From contig CM049309.1 in assembly GCA_026874595.1 (NCBI GenBank), positions 25,485,033 to 25,549,032 on the forward strand: a stretch of DNA of 64,000 nt, read 5' to 3'. Below the pieces are notes generated by a model. The model was not told the origin of the DNA and did not search any database. It saw nothing but the letters and a program-made list of their open reading frames with translations. Source of the DNA: Sipunculus nudus. Lineage: Eukaryota; Annelida; Sipuncula; Golfingiida; Sipunculidae. Each line of letters starts with the position of its first letter. The first letter of the stretch is position 1. Shown one piece after another: positions 11,912 through 24,450 of this stretch. Both the position numbers and the translations under genes were made by a program.

Positions 11912-13590
11912 ACATATCTCGGGAACCGTTTGACGGATCATGAAATTTTTTTTGCACAAATGTAGCCCTTGGAGAGCTTTATAACATACACAAAAAATGG
12001 TGGCGCCACCTGCAACCATGTTTGCACAGTGTCCATCTGTTCGTCTGCCTTGGGTTAAAATCACTCATATCTCTGCAGTGACTTGACTAATTCACCTGAA
12101 ATTTGGCATGCGTATACATCCTGGATAGCTTTTCTGATTTTGTGACAGGTGGCGCCACCTACATTCACGTTTACGCTGCAGACATCCAATCTCATATCTC
12201 GGGAACCGTTTGACCGATCAGGAAAATTTTTTGCACAAATGTAGCCCTTGGAGAGCTTTATAACATACACAAAAAATGGTGGCTCCACCTGCAACCATGT
12301 TTGCACAGTGTCCATCTGTTCGTCTGCCTTGGGTTAAAATCACTCATATCTCTGCAGTGACTTGACTAATTCACCTGAAATTTGGCATGCGTATACATCC
12401 TGGATAGCTTTTCTGATTTTGTGACAGGTGGCGCCACCTACATTCACGTTTACGCTGCAGACATCCAATCTCATATCTCGGGAACCGTTTGACCGATCAG
12501 GAAAATTTTTTTGGACAAATGTAGCCCTTGGAGAGCTTTATAACATACACAAAAAATGGTGGTGCCACCTGCAACCATGTTTGCACAGTGTCCATCTGTT
12601 TGTCTGCCTTGGGTTAAAATCACTCATATCTCTGCAGTGACTTGACTAATTCACCTGAAATTCGGCATGCGTATACATCCTGGATAGCTTTTCTGATTTT
12701 GTGACAGGTGGCACCACCTACATTCACGTTTACGCTGCAGACATCCAAGCTCATATCTCGGGAACCGTTTGACTGATCAGGAAAATGTTTTTGCACAAAT
12801 GTAGCCCTTGGAAAGCTTTAAAACATACACAAAAAATGGTGGCGCCACCTGCAACCATGTTTGCACAGTGTCCATCTGTTTGTCTGCCTTAGGTTAAAAT
12901 CACTCATATCTCTGCAGTGACTTGACTAATTCACCTGAAATTCGGCATGCGTATACATCCTGGATAGCTTTTCTGATTTTATGACAGGTGGCGCCACCTA
13001 CATTCAGGTTTACGCTGCAGACATCCAAGCTCATATCTTGGGAACCGTTTGACCGATCAGGAAAATTTTTTTGCACAAATGTAGCCCTTGGAAAGCTTTA
13101 TAACATACGCAAAACTGGTGGCGCCACCTACAGCCATTTTTGCACAGCTCCTGTCTGTTTGTCTGCCATGGGATAAAATCACTCATATCTCGGCAGTGGT
13201 TTGACATAACTGCCTAAAATTTTGCTGGTTTATACATCCCCGACAGCTCTCTTGATTTTATGACAGGTGGAGCCACCTGCATTCTAGTTTATGCAGCAGA
13301 CATCCAAGCTCATATCTTGGGAACCGTTTGACCGATTGGGCCAAAGTTTTGCATGTGTATAGTTCTCACATAGCTCTTTATCATACGCAAAACTGGTGCC
13401 GTCACCTGCAACCATTTTTGCTCAGCGTCCATCTGATTGTCTGCCACGGGCTAAAATCACTCATATACATGTAGTGGTTTGACTTATCTGCCTTAACTTT
13501 TGCATATGTATACAACTGGGACGGCTTTCTGGATTTTGTGGTAGGGGGGGCAACCTTCATACACAATTTGGCTGCAGACATCCATGCTAA
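11912..13590 (+). repeat. Six ~280-bp tandem units within F1 copy A
   Basis: The phrase CATATCTCGGGAACCGTTTG recurs at about 11912, 12192, 12471, 12751, 13031 and 13310, a period of 279-280. Each unit contains two GGTGGCGCCACC palindromes (or one-base variants), one about 90 bases after ATCTCGGGAACCG and one about 95 bases after ATCTCTGCAGTG. Each unit is therefore a dimer of two diverged ~140-bp halves. The first units are nearly identical; the last is more diverged. Confidence 0.9.
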
Positions 13591-13703
13591 TATGCAACAC
13601 TTCACTCTGTTTCCCCTTGCCACTTAATCCATGCCTCACTTCACCCGTTCCACTCTATTTTAGGCAGATACACTTAGTCGCTTGTCCACTACCCGTATTC
13701 TAG

Positions 13704-14372
13704 TTATATTATCTTTATCTTCTTTGAGTAAATAGTGCCAACTACATGATGTGATCCAAACTTAAGGACAAAATACCAGATGCATATGGAATCAATCCTT
13801 GTGTGCCACTTTGCAAAATATTCTGTTTTATTTTTTTTTTTTAGAAAAAAGAACAAATATGATTTTCCTAGGAACATACTCAACGATATGAATTATTTGT
13901 GAAAAACCCCTCAAGTTTTCTTCACTGAAATGGATATCATGTAAGCTGGAACCTCACTTTTAATTGAAGAATATATTTCTTGTTATATCCCAAGGGGATC
14001 ATTTATCCATTCACTGTGCCACCACTTAGGAGCATTACTGACTCCTAGACTGAGGTATGCTGCCTTCAATTTATTTCATGACCAGTCGGTTCTCCTGTTG
14101 TGTTAGAGGTGTAAATCTCAATTGTCTTGAAAGGAATTTCTGTGAAGCTTATTTTATTGTTAAAAACAAGACCATTTTTATTTGATTCTTCAAGCAGGGT
14201 TGCTCTTAAATTGAAAGAAACCTTACTTGAAATTCCTTTTAATTTGTTAGCTCCTTGGCAATTCCTTAGTATGGGTTCTACACAAATTAACAATGCCTGA
14301 TCCTAAAGGAATCTATTTTCATACCAATACACCAGGACAGCATTTCTGTGCAGGACAAATGTCATTAGCTCA
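13704..14372. other. Unassigned AT-rich interval
   Basis: Nothing supported apart from a T-run near 13832. Confidence 0.35.
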
Positions 14373-14640
14373 GCTGACTGAAAGTCATCTGAGCTATAGG
14401 GATCACTCTTTGTCCTTCATCTGTCTGTCTGTCTGGCTGTCATTCCATCTGTCTGTCCGACTGTCTTAACATGTCTATCCATCTGTCAGTTAACCACGCA
14501 CAAATCGTAACCACCAAAAAATCTCCTTGGAAACCTGAACTTAGATCTCTGTTACCCATATCCTTTAGATTCAGGAGAAACATTTACAAATATAATCTTG
14601 TGGGTAAACAAGGCTAATTGGTAGGTGAGGTATTGTAAAT
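14373..14640 (+). mobile_element. F3 Helentron-like 5' fragment
   Basis: Starts TTAGCTCAGCTGACTGAAAG with ATCTGAGCTATAGG and a CTGTCTGTCTGTC tract, then a phrase shared with the F3 copy at 35430 (ATCTCCTTGGAAACCTGAA). The 3' terminus is absent. Confidence 0.6.
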
Positions 14641-15728
14641 GCTCCAACATGGTCTGCTGGTTTAAGCTATTCTGTCATGGTTGCAGTTCCGTGAATTACT
14701 TGAGACTAGAAATAATTATATTTTCAAAGTCATTCATGAGATGAGTTTAAAAAAATTATAGAGGAGAAAACAGTCAATACATATAATGTTATTTATAACT
14801 GTTTTAACAGATTTATTCTTTACTTATACTCAGTGTTAAACAGTTTGTACTCAGACAAAAGATGGCAAAAATGAATTCAACAAATAACACCTCTGTTACA
14901 GGTAAAGTAGTCACTTTATAGCCCTGTTGGGAAATCAGATCACATAAGGTTGATACTGACTGTATATATACCAGGCCTCATTCAACACACAATCCTAAAC
15001 TTTGGAGACCCTGTTTTATTTCCATTTAAAAATGGTTGTCTTCTAAATGTGTTAAATGTCAAAAGGTCTCAGTCAAAGAGCAGGGAGACTGGATATAAGC
15101 ATCAGCCTGCATAAATTGAAACAAGTTAACAGGCTCGTTACACTTAATTTTTAACACTAACATGCCCATACAACCCAGCCTGTCGCTGAAATGTGACAGG
15201 AGGCCACTGAAGGCACATTGTATATTAACCATAGATTTCTAGGTGGTACACGGGTTACATAAGTACATTTTTGTGGACTGAGCTGTGGTCACAGGAGGTC
15301 ATGACGCTGACAGAGTGAAGCTAATCCCAGGCTCTCACAGTCTGTATAACAGTATTTATTTATTTTGTTCTCATATCCAGTATAGCATAGACATGCCATA
15401 GTTCTCATTATAAGATAATAAAATAAATATTGTGTTATTGATGCACTAGTATAATAAGACATACCCTTAAGAGTAAATATCATGATGAGACTGTACATTG
15501 GAAAATTACGCAAAAAAAACAGGTTGCAGTTCTGAATAATATTGTCTTAACCTTTCCTATCAAACTGCCAACTGTGGCTGAGAGTTTACATCCTGATAAC
15601 AACATATTGAAATCCAAGATTGGTGGCAGACATAGGCACACACAGGAGAACCAGAACCCCGTTTAGCAGAGGGGACATCAGGTGAAAGGGGAGCATTGGT
15701 CAGTTTTGCAAATTTGTAATTATCTGGG
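14641..15728. other. Unassigned interval
   Basis: AT-rich DNA with no repeat termini or exon-like segment I can defend. Confidence 0.35.
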
Positions 15729-15730
15729 TT

Positions 15731-17621
15731 TTTTAGCTAAGCTGACTATAAGTCATCTGAGCTATAGTCGTGGTCCTTTGTCCGTCGTCCGTCCGGCTGT
15801 TAACAGGGCACGTTTCAAACCGTTGGACCTACAAATCCAAAATTTTGCATTCCATTAGATGTCCCCTAAATCTCCTACCATACCGAAAATTCGGTCATTA
15901 GGACTTCGATCCTTCGAGATATTAAGGAAAAACCTCCATTTTCCATAAAAAAAGCCATTGTTACACTTCAAGGCTGCCTAATATCAAAACCACTGATCTG
16001 TTTTTGATCATATTTAGTAACCATATTCTTCCATAAATTTTCTATGAACAAACCAAAAATTAGGTCAGTATTGGGTATCATTTTGAAGTTATGGGCCCAA
16101 ATATAATGCAATTTTTAAAAAACTCAGGAAATATATTTACTCACCTAACATTAGAATTGCTGAAGCTGGAGACTTTTTTTTCCAGGAATATAACTTTATT
16201 TAATCAAGATTCAATTGTTTACCCAAAATTAGATCTGAATTTTGCAAATTTTTCAAGTTATTAGCATAATAAAAAATTAATACCTTAAATTTTGTCCAAC
16301 TTTGGCAATGGCATGTTTTTTCCCTGTATGCACTGTTGATTTAATTTTCACAGCATATATACATAAGGATTTAATCTTTTAAAATCTGAAATTTCAAAGG
16401 AATTGATTGAAAAGAGTAGCTTTTACATTTTAAGTTTTCATACACCATGTCAAGTGTTGTTTTCATCTGGCCCACCTAGTAATACAGCCTTCACTTGCAT
16501 TATGTAACCCACACCAGGCAGCTTGCCTTGGCTCAGCTTGGCCACTACTAGCAGGCTTCTCCTCTGCCCTGCACTCCCCCCCCCCCCCCCCCCCGATGGT
16601 GCATTAACTAGATGAATGTTATAATTTTCTGCATTTTATTTTATTCTTGGCTATGCTACATTTAAGATTTTGTATTGTACCACCAGGGTTACAATGATTA
16701 AAGTGCTCATTACCTGTGTCCACAAAGTGGTGTATTGCTATGAAAGTGTGGATATTTATCAGATAAGTAATTCCTTACTTCAGAAGAGTAAACACTTCAC
16801 CAGGTGTGAAATTGACTATTAATTCCAGTAATAAATTATAGCTGAGATAGTAATTAGCACAATGATATTGTTTGTCTCTCATTCAATCAACAGTATGTAT
16901 ATTTTATTTGAAAAGATGTTTTTATTTTATCAAATTTACTGATAATTTTATTTTATTTCAGTGAATAAAATTAAGCTTCTACTGAAAACTCCATTGTGCA
17001 AAACTTTTAAATAGTGATTCAAGGAATAATCTTGTAGATGCCATGTTGTGGCATTATTTTCTTTTAAATTCAGTTTAAACATTTGTGATTTAAAAATAAT
17101 AAAATATATTTGTATGCATAATATGACCCAATATGAGCTACACTCTGGATATATAATGATTGCAACTTAGAATTCCAATATTTTAGCTTATATTTTCAGT
17201 TTTTTTATTAAAAATTTATAAAACTTGTAAATTAAAAAAAAATGAATCAGATAAAAACTATTAATGGAAAAAGTGGATATGCTAAAAAATAGGCTTATAT
17301 ATAAACTTAAATGCATTATTCCCTTGAAAGTGAAATAAAGGTATTAGTCCATTCTGTCCACTTGCCTGTCCATTTGTAATTTTTTCATATGCTTCACAGT
17401 ATCTCCAAACTTTTACTGTTTTTCTTCATGACGGTCTTGTCAGAGTATTAGTTTGCAATCATATATTTAGAACTTTACTATAACCAAGTAGGAGGGCCCC
17501 TCTACTCTTAGGTTCACATATGCTTATATAAATGAAAAACATTACAATAGAATATTTTGCATATTTTGCATTTGCAAAAATTTCAAACTTCAGCTGAGCG
17601 CCGTGACCCATGGGTCCCTTG
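15731..17621 (+). mobile_element. F3 Helentron-like element, copy ii, full length
   Basis: 5' end TTTTTTAGCTAAGCTGACTA, then GTCATCTGAGCTATAG and a GTCCGTCGTCCGTCC tract. The 3' end is CTTCAGCTGAGCGCCGTG followed by the palindrome GACCCATGGGTC and CCTTG, with host T-run after it. The 5' AGCTnAGCTGA and 3' TCAGCTGAGC are inverted partners. The left half is AT-rich F3 body; the right half (from about 16474) is a different, GC-richer then AT-rich segment that occurs again only in the 35430 copy. A poly-C tract of about 18 lies at 16577-16594. No coding capacity of its own. Confidence 0.75.
16474..16595 (-). other. Possible captured host fragment inside F3 copy ii
   Basis: A GC-rich island (locally near 55%) inside an AT-rich element. 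The minus strand is open for about 37 codons. The same island occurs in the F3 copy at 36230/37931, but different sequence occupies this position in the copies at 27024 and 57526. Capture of host DNA is an inference from that comparison; the source gene is unknown. Confidence 0.35.
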
Positions 17622-17889
17622 TTTTTTGCAAATCAGCACCTGAAAACAGAAGTGTATTTCATAAAATATATCTGAACTTTATATGTTGTGTATTCTTCTG
17701 CTAGATGTCAGCACCAATTCTATTAAGTTTCAGCCTTTTAAAAAATTCCTGCTTCCACATCCAGGTCAAGGTCAATTACAAAACTGAGTTAACCCTTCAA
17801 GAGAGAGAGTTGACAGTCAGTGTAGAGCTTTGGAGGCTGTAGAACCTTGTTTGTTGTATGGATTCTGCTGAGGTGATGATGCATTACAG

Positions 17890-17946
17890 GAAGGCTTACA
17901 GTGATCCATTTACTGGCAATCAGCAGGCCAGTCAGGCCCTCCCAGG
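17890..17946 (+). CDS. Candidate exon B (57 nt) of an unidentified host gene
   Basis: Acceptor ATGCATTACAG, then 57 bases, then donor GTAAGC at 17947. In the phase-2 frame it reads KAYSDPFTGNQQASQALP and ends in GG, leaving in phase 2. That accepts exon A and feeds exon C. Alternatively this is a first coding exon starting at the ATG at 17858: the same frame is open back to that ATG (MDSAEVMMHYR...) and the first upstream in-frame stop is TAG at 17840. The acceptor's pyrimidine tract is weak, which favours the first-exon reading. In both readings the exon ends at the same donor. Local GC is high relative to its neighbours. No family recognised. Confidence 0.38.
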
Positions 17947-18204
17947 GTAAGCCTGGCCACACATTCATTTATCACTATGCTCACTCAACAATTCATCTCC
18001 AGGACAACTTGGGTCAAGTTTGTATGACCTTACCCTTAGGAGCTAAAGGTCAAACCAGGCCCAGTGTGACATATTAATTGTTTCACAATACATGTAGAGC
18101 TCTATTTTGCCATGACAATATGTGTTTGTAATATTTTGAGGGAGAAAATGGTAATTTAGGTAGATGATTTAAAGGCCTATTTTTCAATAATGGAAATAAA
18201 ACAC

Positions 18205-18556
18205 CTACCTTAGGCCAAAAGAGAAAAAAGTTAGGGTTCTCAGGCACTTTTTTTCAGAAATCAATGTGGGCGGGCGGTTTTTTATTTTTAATTTTTCTGT
18301 ATGTTTTGATCAAAATGTCAAATGATTAAAGAAAAGCATAATAATAACAGATTTATTTTGCTAGACAACCAAAGGCACTAGAAAACAAAGGAATTTGTAT
18401 GGTTTTATATTCTTGACAGAAATTTCCGAGCGGCTGCAGCTCAAAATTGGTAAGTTTCTATTGAAAATAAAAATCAAAATTTTTGATGCGGGGGTTTAAA
18501 ATTGATGCGGGCGGTGCCTGAGAACCATACCTTTTATGTTTTTTGGCCTTAGGCCT
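18205..18556. mobile_element. MITE-like element with imperfect ~40-bp inverted ends
   Basis: The left end CCTTAGGCCAAAA ... GGTTCTCAGGCAC pairs with the right end GTGCCTGAGAACC ... TTTTGGCCTTAGG. Just inside the ends are GGGCGGGCGG (left) and GATGCGGGCGGTGCC (right). About 350 bp, with no coding capacity. The target duplication is not clear, so I cannot assign a superfamily. Confidence 0.5.
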
Positions 18557-20120
18557 ACACATTTAAAATACAGGATTATTTCAAAACATGAGAAATTAGT
18601 CTATAATTACACCGTGTCAGCCCCACTTAATGATCATGTGTCATATGCAAAAACACCCTCAGCAGATGCCCTTATGGCTGACACCTTACCGATAACGTGA
18701 ATATATCAAATGTTGTCAAAAGTTTAATACAATTCCTTAAGGAGTTTGAGTAATCATGAAACATTTTATTTGTTTCAACTAAGAAATAGAGAATTACTGT
18801 GCATTCACCTGTTTTTAGCGAACCTGTGAGCTTATGCGATGGTGTGGTGTCGTCCGGCGTCCGTCGGCCGTTGTCTGTACGTTAACCCATACTATCTGAA
18901 AACGGTAAGAGGTAGCATCACATAATTTTATGCAAAAAATTAGTCATCTAAAAAACTATATCGGATTTTGCTTATTTTTTGGCTAACTGCATTTTCTTAG
19001 ATTTTATAGGGAAAAAGCTAAAAAAGCTTTAAAAATCTTCTTCTCCGAAACTGTTCAGCCAAATTGTCCAATATTTCACAGAAATGATTCCTGGAATAAT
19101 CTTATTCAAGTTTGTTCGAATGGTTTAAGTTCGGTGATTTTTGGCCGAGTTACAGGAAGTTGAACTTAGTCATCTGTCCATAAAAGCATACTAAAATTAC
19201 AATCTCAGAAACGGCTGGAGCTATCATCACCAAATTTTATGCCAATGTTGTTCACATGAGACATATCTGAAATTGAGGTATTGGTGGCGCCACCTGCATC
19301 GACCTTTTTTGTACGGGGGTCATCTGTGCCCGTATCATACTGACGGCTACAAAAAACTTCTTCTCTTAAACCATATGGCCAAATAGTTTAATATCGCACA
19401 GAAATGATCCTAGGGTAGTGCTTTCTGAAATTTGTTCAAATGGTCTAAGTTCAGTGACTTTTGGCTGAGTTATGGGAAGCTGAATTTAGTCATTTGCTGA
19501 AACAGCCCATTTTAGCTCAGTGGCTACAAAGATCTTCTCCTCAAAAACCACTGGGCCAAATTCTTAAATCTCACACATTAATTATCCTTAGATGTTGATA
19601 ATGGGAATCTTAACTGAGCCATTTTGCTGTATTTTCCCATATGACTTATAAACCTGCAAAACGTTTTTTGACTGACTCAACTGAGGCCAATTTGTTTAAT
19701 ATTTTACAAGAATAATCCCCTGAATAATTCTTATAATAATTGTCTTTTATGGTTCCAGAGAATGAATTTTGGCTGAATTATAAAGGTTCAATTGAGTCAT
19801 TTTACCATATATGTTAGCTGTGTGAAGCAGATACACAGATACATCTAGATACATCTAGACTGGCACCAGTTTATCAGCATTTATTACATCATGCCTCTAG
19901 ACATTTAGATTTCAGGTTATCTATGGTTAATATTGACAAGAATGTTTTTTAAAAGCTTTTAAAAAATGTAGATTTATGATTTTTGGATATTCCTCATGCC
20001 AGGCAATGTTTACAATCGCAGCTATACAGCTCTCTGTGGGTATATAAAGACGGCTGTACATGGATTATAAATAATTGGTATCCATAGTCAAATTAATTCA
20101 AGATTTTGCCATCAGCGAGA

Positions 20121-20690
20121 TGTATCTGTATTACAATTTTGCATTCAATATGCATTTGTATTAATTTTTAGTGAACCTGTGAACTAATGCGATGGTGTGG
20201 CGGTGTTTGTCTTCTGTACGTTTGCCCATACTATTTTGAAAATGATTGGAGCTAGCATCATGAAATTTAATGCAAAAAATTAGCCATCTGAAAATTTTCT
20301 TAAATTTTATAGAGAAAAAGCTAAAAAAAACCTTTAAAAATCTTCTCTTCCAAAACACTCAAGCCAAATTGTTCAATATTTCACAGAAATAATCTTTTAT
20401 ATCTTTATTGTATCTGTATTACAATTTTGCATTCAATATGCATTTGTATTAATTTTTAGTGAACCTGTGAACTAATGCGATGGTGTGGCGGTGTTTGTCT
20501 TCTGTACGTTTGCCCATACTATTTTGAAAATGATTGGAGCTAGCATCATGAAATTTAATGCAAAAAATTAGCCATCTGAAAATTTTCTTAAATTTTATAG
20601 AGAAAAAGCTAAAAAAAACCTTTAAAAATCTTCTCTTCCAAAACACTCAAGCCAAATTGTTCAATATTTCACAGAAATAATCTTTTATAC
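20121..20690 (+). repeat. 288-bp tandem duplication inside F2 copy 2
   Basis: Bases 20121-20408 and 20409 onward are near-identical over ~285 bases: both start TGTATCTGTATTACAATTTT, and the translated reverse frames are the same. The corresponding region of F2 copy 1 (about 3215-3480) is single, so the duplication arose after the two copies separated. Confidence 0.9.
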
Positions 20691-21659
20691 CATCTCCCTC
20701 AATTTTGTTCAGGAATAATGTCTTATGGCCATTATTATGTCTTTTTCAAACTGAGGACTGCAATAGTGTTCTTCTACAAAATTATTATTTCAATTATATC
20801 TTCTGTAACATTGCACAAAAATTATTCTTAGGTGGCCTTTGTTCAAGTTTACTAGAATGATTTTTGGCAGAACTATTGGACCTTTAACAATGAAAGTACT
20901 GCATCTTTTATTATTCTAGATATTTTGATAAAAAGTTTATGAATATGTCGGCTTGAAAAAAAGAAATTTTAACCAAAGTCTTTCAGTATGTGTTAACAGA
21001 TATACCAACAGGCCAAGATTGAATCTGTATCTTTAAATAGGTTGAGAAACTGCCAACTGTTTCAGATTTGGGAACAGATCAAGAGTTCATTCAGTGCAGC
21101 CAGATATAGGTCAAGAGTTCAATCAGTGCAGCCAAGCACATGGCATGTGATCACCTCATGGGTGACATGTGAACACCTCATGGGCACCATGTGATCACTT
21201 CATGGGTGTCAAGCCCCTCAGGGCAGGGCCCCTGCATGAGCTTATGCAATGGTGTGGCTACTATTTCAGATTTGGCAACAGGCTAGAGGTCAGTCTGGAT
21301 CTATTTATAGCTTTGGCAGACTGCTAACTGTATCAGATTAGGCAACAGGTCAAGAGTTCACTCAGTGCAGCCAGGTATGGGCAGGAGTTTACTCAGTGCA
21401 GTAGCTGCATTCTATTTATAGCTTTGGCAGACTGCCAACTGTGTCAGATTATGCAACAGGTCAAGAGTTCACTCAGTGCAGCCAGGTACAGGTCAAAAGT
21501 TCACTCAGTCCAGCCAGGTGCAGGTCATGAGTTCACTCAGTGCAGTAGTCTGAGCAAGCAATTTGTCACAGTTCACTCAGGGCAACAGCTTTCTCAGCTA
21601 AGCCTGGTCAGCCCCATGCATCAGACTCAATATAAGTTTGATGTATTGGCCTAATATTT

Positions 21660-21840
21660 TGACCTGTCTATGTGTCTTTGATGGCTTTTTCGCTCACAAG
21701 ACAGGTGTCGCCACCTACCATGACTTTTGCACACATTTTTCTCAGGAGGGGTTTGATATATCAGTCTGAAATTGGGCGTATGTATATATCTCTGATAGCT
21801 TTGTTGTATACAAGACTGGTGGTGCCAGCTACAATCCTTT
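21660..21840 (+). mobile_element. F1-like core fragment within F2
   Basis: Contains ACAGGTGTCGCCACCTACC and ACTGGTGGTGCCAGCTAC about 120 bases apart, with ATATATCTCTGATAGCTTTG between them. This matches the F1 half-unit layout without F1 termini. Confidence 0.5.
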
Positions 21841-22456
21841 AAGTGTTGTGTGCACCTATGCCAGAATTTCAGCAGTGATGGTTGTGTAATTGTTTCTTAT
21901 TCAAAATGTTTAGTACTTGCATAGTTCATATACATGAAAAGTAATGGTCCAGCATTGAAGCATTATACCTGGTGTATTTCCCAATGCACAGGTTCGCATT
22001 AGGCCTGTAGGCCTTGTTGTATGTTATCTATAAAAAGCAAAATGGCTGACAGCTTAATGATCAGGTGAATGTGTCAGAGGTCACAAAGTTTAGCAGAATT
22101 CCTAAAAGATTTTGATTTTTATAACACGTATTATCTTCTTTTTTTTTAACTTTAAAAATACTTCCTGTACATTAACCTGTTCGTGTGTGGTCTTCTGGAA
22201 AATGTCATCCTTCCACCAGAGAACATTTCTACTTGAAACCATTGTGAGTACGATCCTACGCAGTGTGCATGGTTTGCTGCATACTGATCACGTGAATATG
22301 TAAAAGGTCAATAAGGTGAGAGGTCACATTAGGCCAGCAAAAAAAAAGATTCATACTTCAAATTTTAAAAAAAAACCAAAAAAAAAAAACAAATCAATAC
22401 TGTTTTCCTTGAGGATTTTATTTTGAATTAGAAAACATATTCACAGATTGACCGTA

Positions 22457-22949
22457 CAGGTAATGCTCTTGAATAAAAGACCGTGTTTATAGCATATCCC
22501 GTGTTTATAATACAACCTACCCGGTGACCATTTGTCTGGGGAGGAAGTGTAGAATTAACGCATCAGACACATTTAATTAAGCCTGTAATCAAGGAGAGAA
22601 ACCATTTCAGCCGGTGGCTCTAGCCAGATTAAAGGCTAATCAGAAAAAAAGAGTGGTCAGTGGTCCATGAGGTAACCCTTCAAAGCTGTTCGGCGAGCAA
22701 TATCAAAGGCAAATTAGCGCACCTAGCGGTCAGTAGTCCATGAGACCGTTGTTGCACATGCGTATCAGGGATTTTCGTGCATGATGGTAGGATTTTACCA
22801 TACAATTACTCGATATATACATTTATCAGATATTCATATAAATGAAGAATTTTACTAAGAAGACCTAGGAAAAGGTTTTGGTTTTCATTATTTTATACAT
22901 TTAAACGGGATATACAATTATATGATATACAATTAAGCAGGACTGACTG
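22457..22949. mobile_element. Possible TA-flanked mariner/pogo-like MITE
   Basis: Both ends read TA then CAG inward (left TACAGGTAATGC; right, read inward, TACAGTCAGTCC). Inside, GCATATCCCGTGTTTAT is matched by ATTGTATATCCCGTTTA in inverted orientation. The ends are imperfect, so this is a tentative call. Confidence 0.35.
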
Positions 22950-24312
22950 TATTCGATCTTTTTTTTTTTCAATTTGACACACAAGTTGTTCCACCAGGAT
23001 CTTGGACATTGTCAGAAACTGCAGGTGACCTTGACCTTGGTTTTCAAGGTCAGATCTGAATATTTTTGTAAGCCCCATAACTTTTTAAGTACTGCTTATT
23101 TTTTTCATCAGATTTGACACAAAAATTAATTTCACTGAGATCTCCGAATTAATAAAGACAATAGTGGTTTTCAAGGTCAGATCTGCAAATATATAGGATT
23201 TTTTTTTTAACTTCAGCAGTTTTGAATAACTTCTACAATAATAATTTCTGCAAATTTGATTCACAAATTGTTTCCACCAAGTTGTCAGAAAAGTTTAAAA
23301 TTTGTGACCTTGTCCCTTGTGGCCTCAGCCTTGTTAAATGTCAGTAAATATGCTTCAGAAGAAGGGGGCCTATTTTAGAGGGAGTATATATTCTTTGGAT
23401 ATTATGGCATCTCTGTTTAAATGCTAATTAGTAGTTTCAAATGAGTGGTAGTTTGTGGATTAATTTATTGCATGTGTTGAATATTCAATTAATTAATTTG
23501 TGAAGTGGAAATATCCCTTAAGGCCTTCAGAAGAGCTTGAAAACTCCTGGAATATAATCCACCTTATGAGTGTTCACCTATGGTACACAGGTGATGACTA
23601 TAATTCAAATCATTTTACTTTTATTAATTTCTAGATAGATACTCACTCAGATATATTTTAATCACAACAACAACACATACAGATCACAATAAAATGGATA
23701 ATATAAATACACATATCTATCATAATTATATTAATAAAATCTGCAAGTGTTAAAAATCCATGATAAAGGAGCACTAAAAAGTAACTAACATTTTGTGAGG
23801 TATACTTGTTTTTATTATTAATTATTCATATTGTGTAGTTTTAATGTTTTCTAGATCTGTAGGTTAATATAATTATTAGCTAAATAGACTCTAAACACCA
23901 GGCTGTGTGTGCTGTATTACACCCATGCATATTACCAATTAAAAACAATTTGTAGGTGTTTTGTAACAATTAATTAAGTTCCAGGAAAACCCTGTATTTT
24001 CTGGTTTGAGTTAATTAACATGGTTTATATGTTACATTCAACAATATTCTGCAGCTTGTAACACAATCCTGTTAGGACCTGTCATGTGCAGACAGCTCAC
24101 AGCTCTCCACATATATATACAAATGTCATAGTTCAAACTTAAGGCTCCTTTGTAGATTAAAAAATGACATTTGATAAAAATTGATGGTATGTATAAGGGA
24201 AGCCTAGAGCAGAATTGTTGCTGTTCTGGGACTATCATATCAGGAATAAGAGAGGATATACACATAACACAGTTCCTGTGTCTCTGCCATTCTTATCTTT
24301 TTTTATTGGCAG

Positions 24313-24450
24313 GTAGATGAAGTTTTACTGCAGCCCCTCCTGGTAGGCTGCCTGGAGGATAGTTTTTACTTCTTCGGCTGTGACAGCGTAACCAGACCCT
24401 CCTGTGACACTGTGGTCAATCTGTCAGACTTGACCTATGATCTGTCATGA
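24313..24450 (+). CDS. Weak candidate terminal exon (45 codons plus stop)
   Basis: A strong acceptor (TTTTTTTATTGGCAG) precedes a GC-richer open frame in phase 0, starting VDEVLLQPLLVGCLEDSFYF and ending at TGA 24448-24450. The other two frames stop within three codons. Phase 0 is not compatible with the phase-2 donor of candidate exon B, so if real it is an alternative end joined to another exon, or a separate gene. A 45-codon open stretch is not significant by itself. Confidence 0.18.
   Translation, partial: VDEVLLQPLLVGCLEDSFYFFGCDSVTRPSCDTVVNLSDLTYDLS

Larger units (their letters stand above)
11689..13703 (+). mobile_element. F1 Helentron-like element, copy A, full length
   Basis: 5' end TGTATCCGCCAAAACAGAG, immediately followed by a partial inverted copy (TTTTGCGGATA), so the 5' end itself can fold. 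Near the 3' end lie a subterminal partner GGCAGATAC, a hairpin-like AGTCGCTTGTCCACTA, and the terminus CCCGTATTCTAG followed by host T. Between them are a CG-rich block, a DR1 motif, a short GTCC/GTCT tract and six tandem units of about 280 bp. No coding capacity is visible, so it is non-autonomous and would need a helicase supplied in trans. This architecture (asymmetric inverted repeats, 3' hairpin, internal tandem repeats, no target duplication) is that of Helentron-associated elements. Confidence 0.75.
18812..22016 (+). mobile_element. F2 Helentron-like element, copy 2, full length
   Basis: 5' T-run plus AGCGAACCTGTGAGCTTATG and a CGTCCGGCGTCCGTCGG tract. The 3' end carries the exact inverted partner CACAGGTTCGC (of GCGAACCTGTG), then a hairpin AGGCCTGTAGGCCT and the terminus CCTTG followed by host TT. 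It contains GGTGGCGCCACC at 19283-19294, an internal duplicate 5'-like block at 20165, an exact 288-bp tandem duplication, ~32-bp repeats (21070-21560) and an F1-like core fragment at 21660-21840. It is collinear with 1876-4975 over its first ~2.7 kb. Confidence 0.75.
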
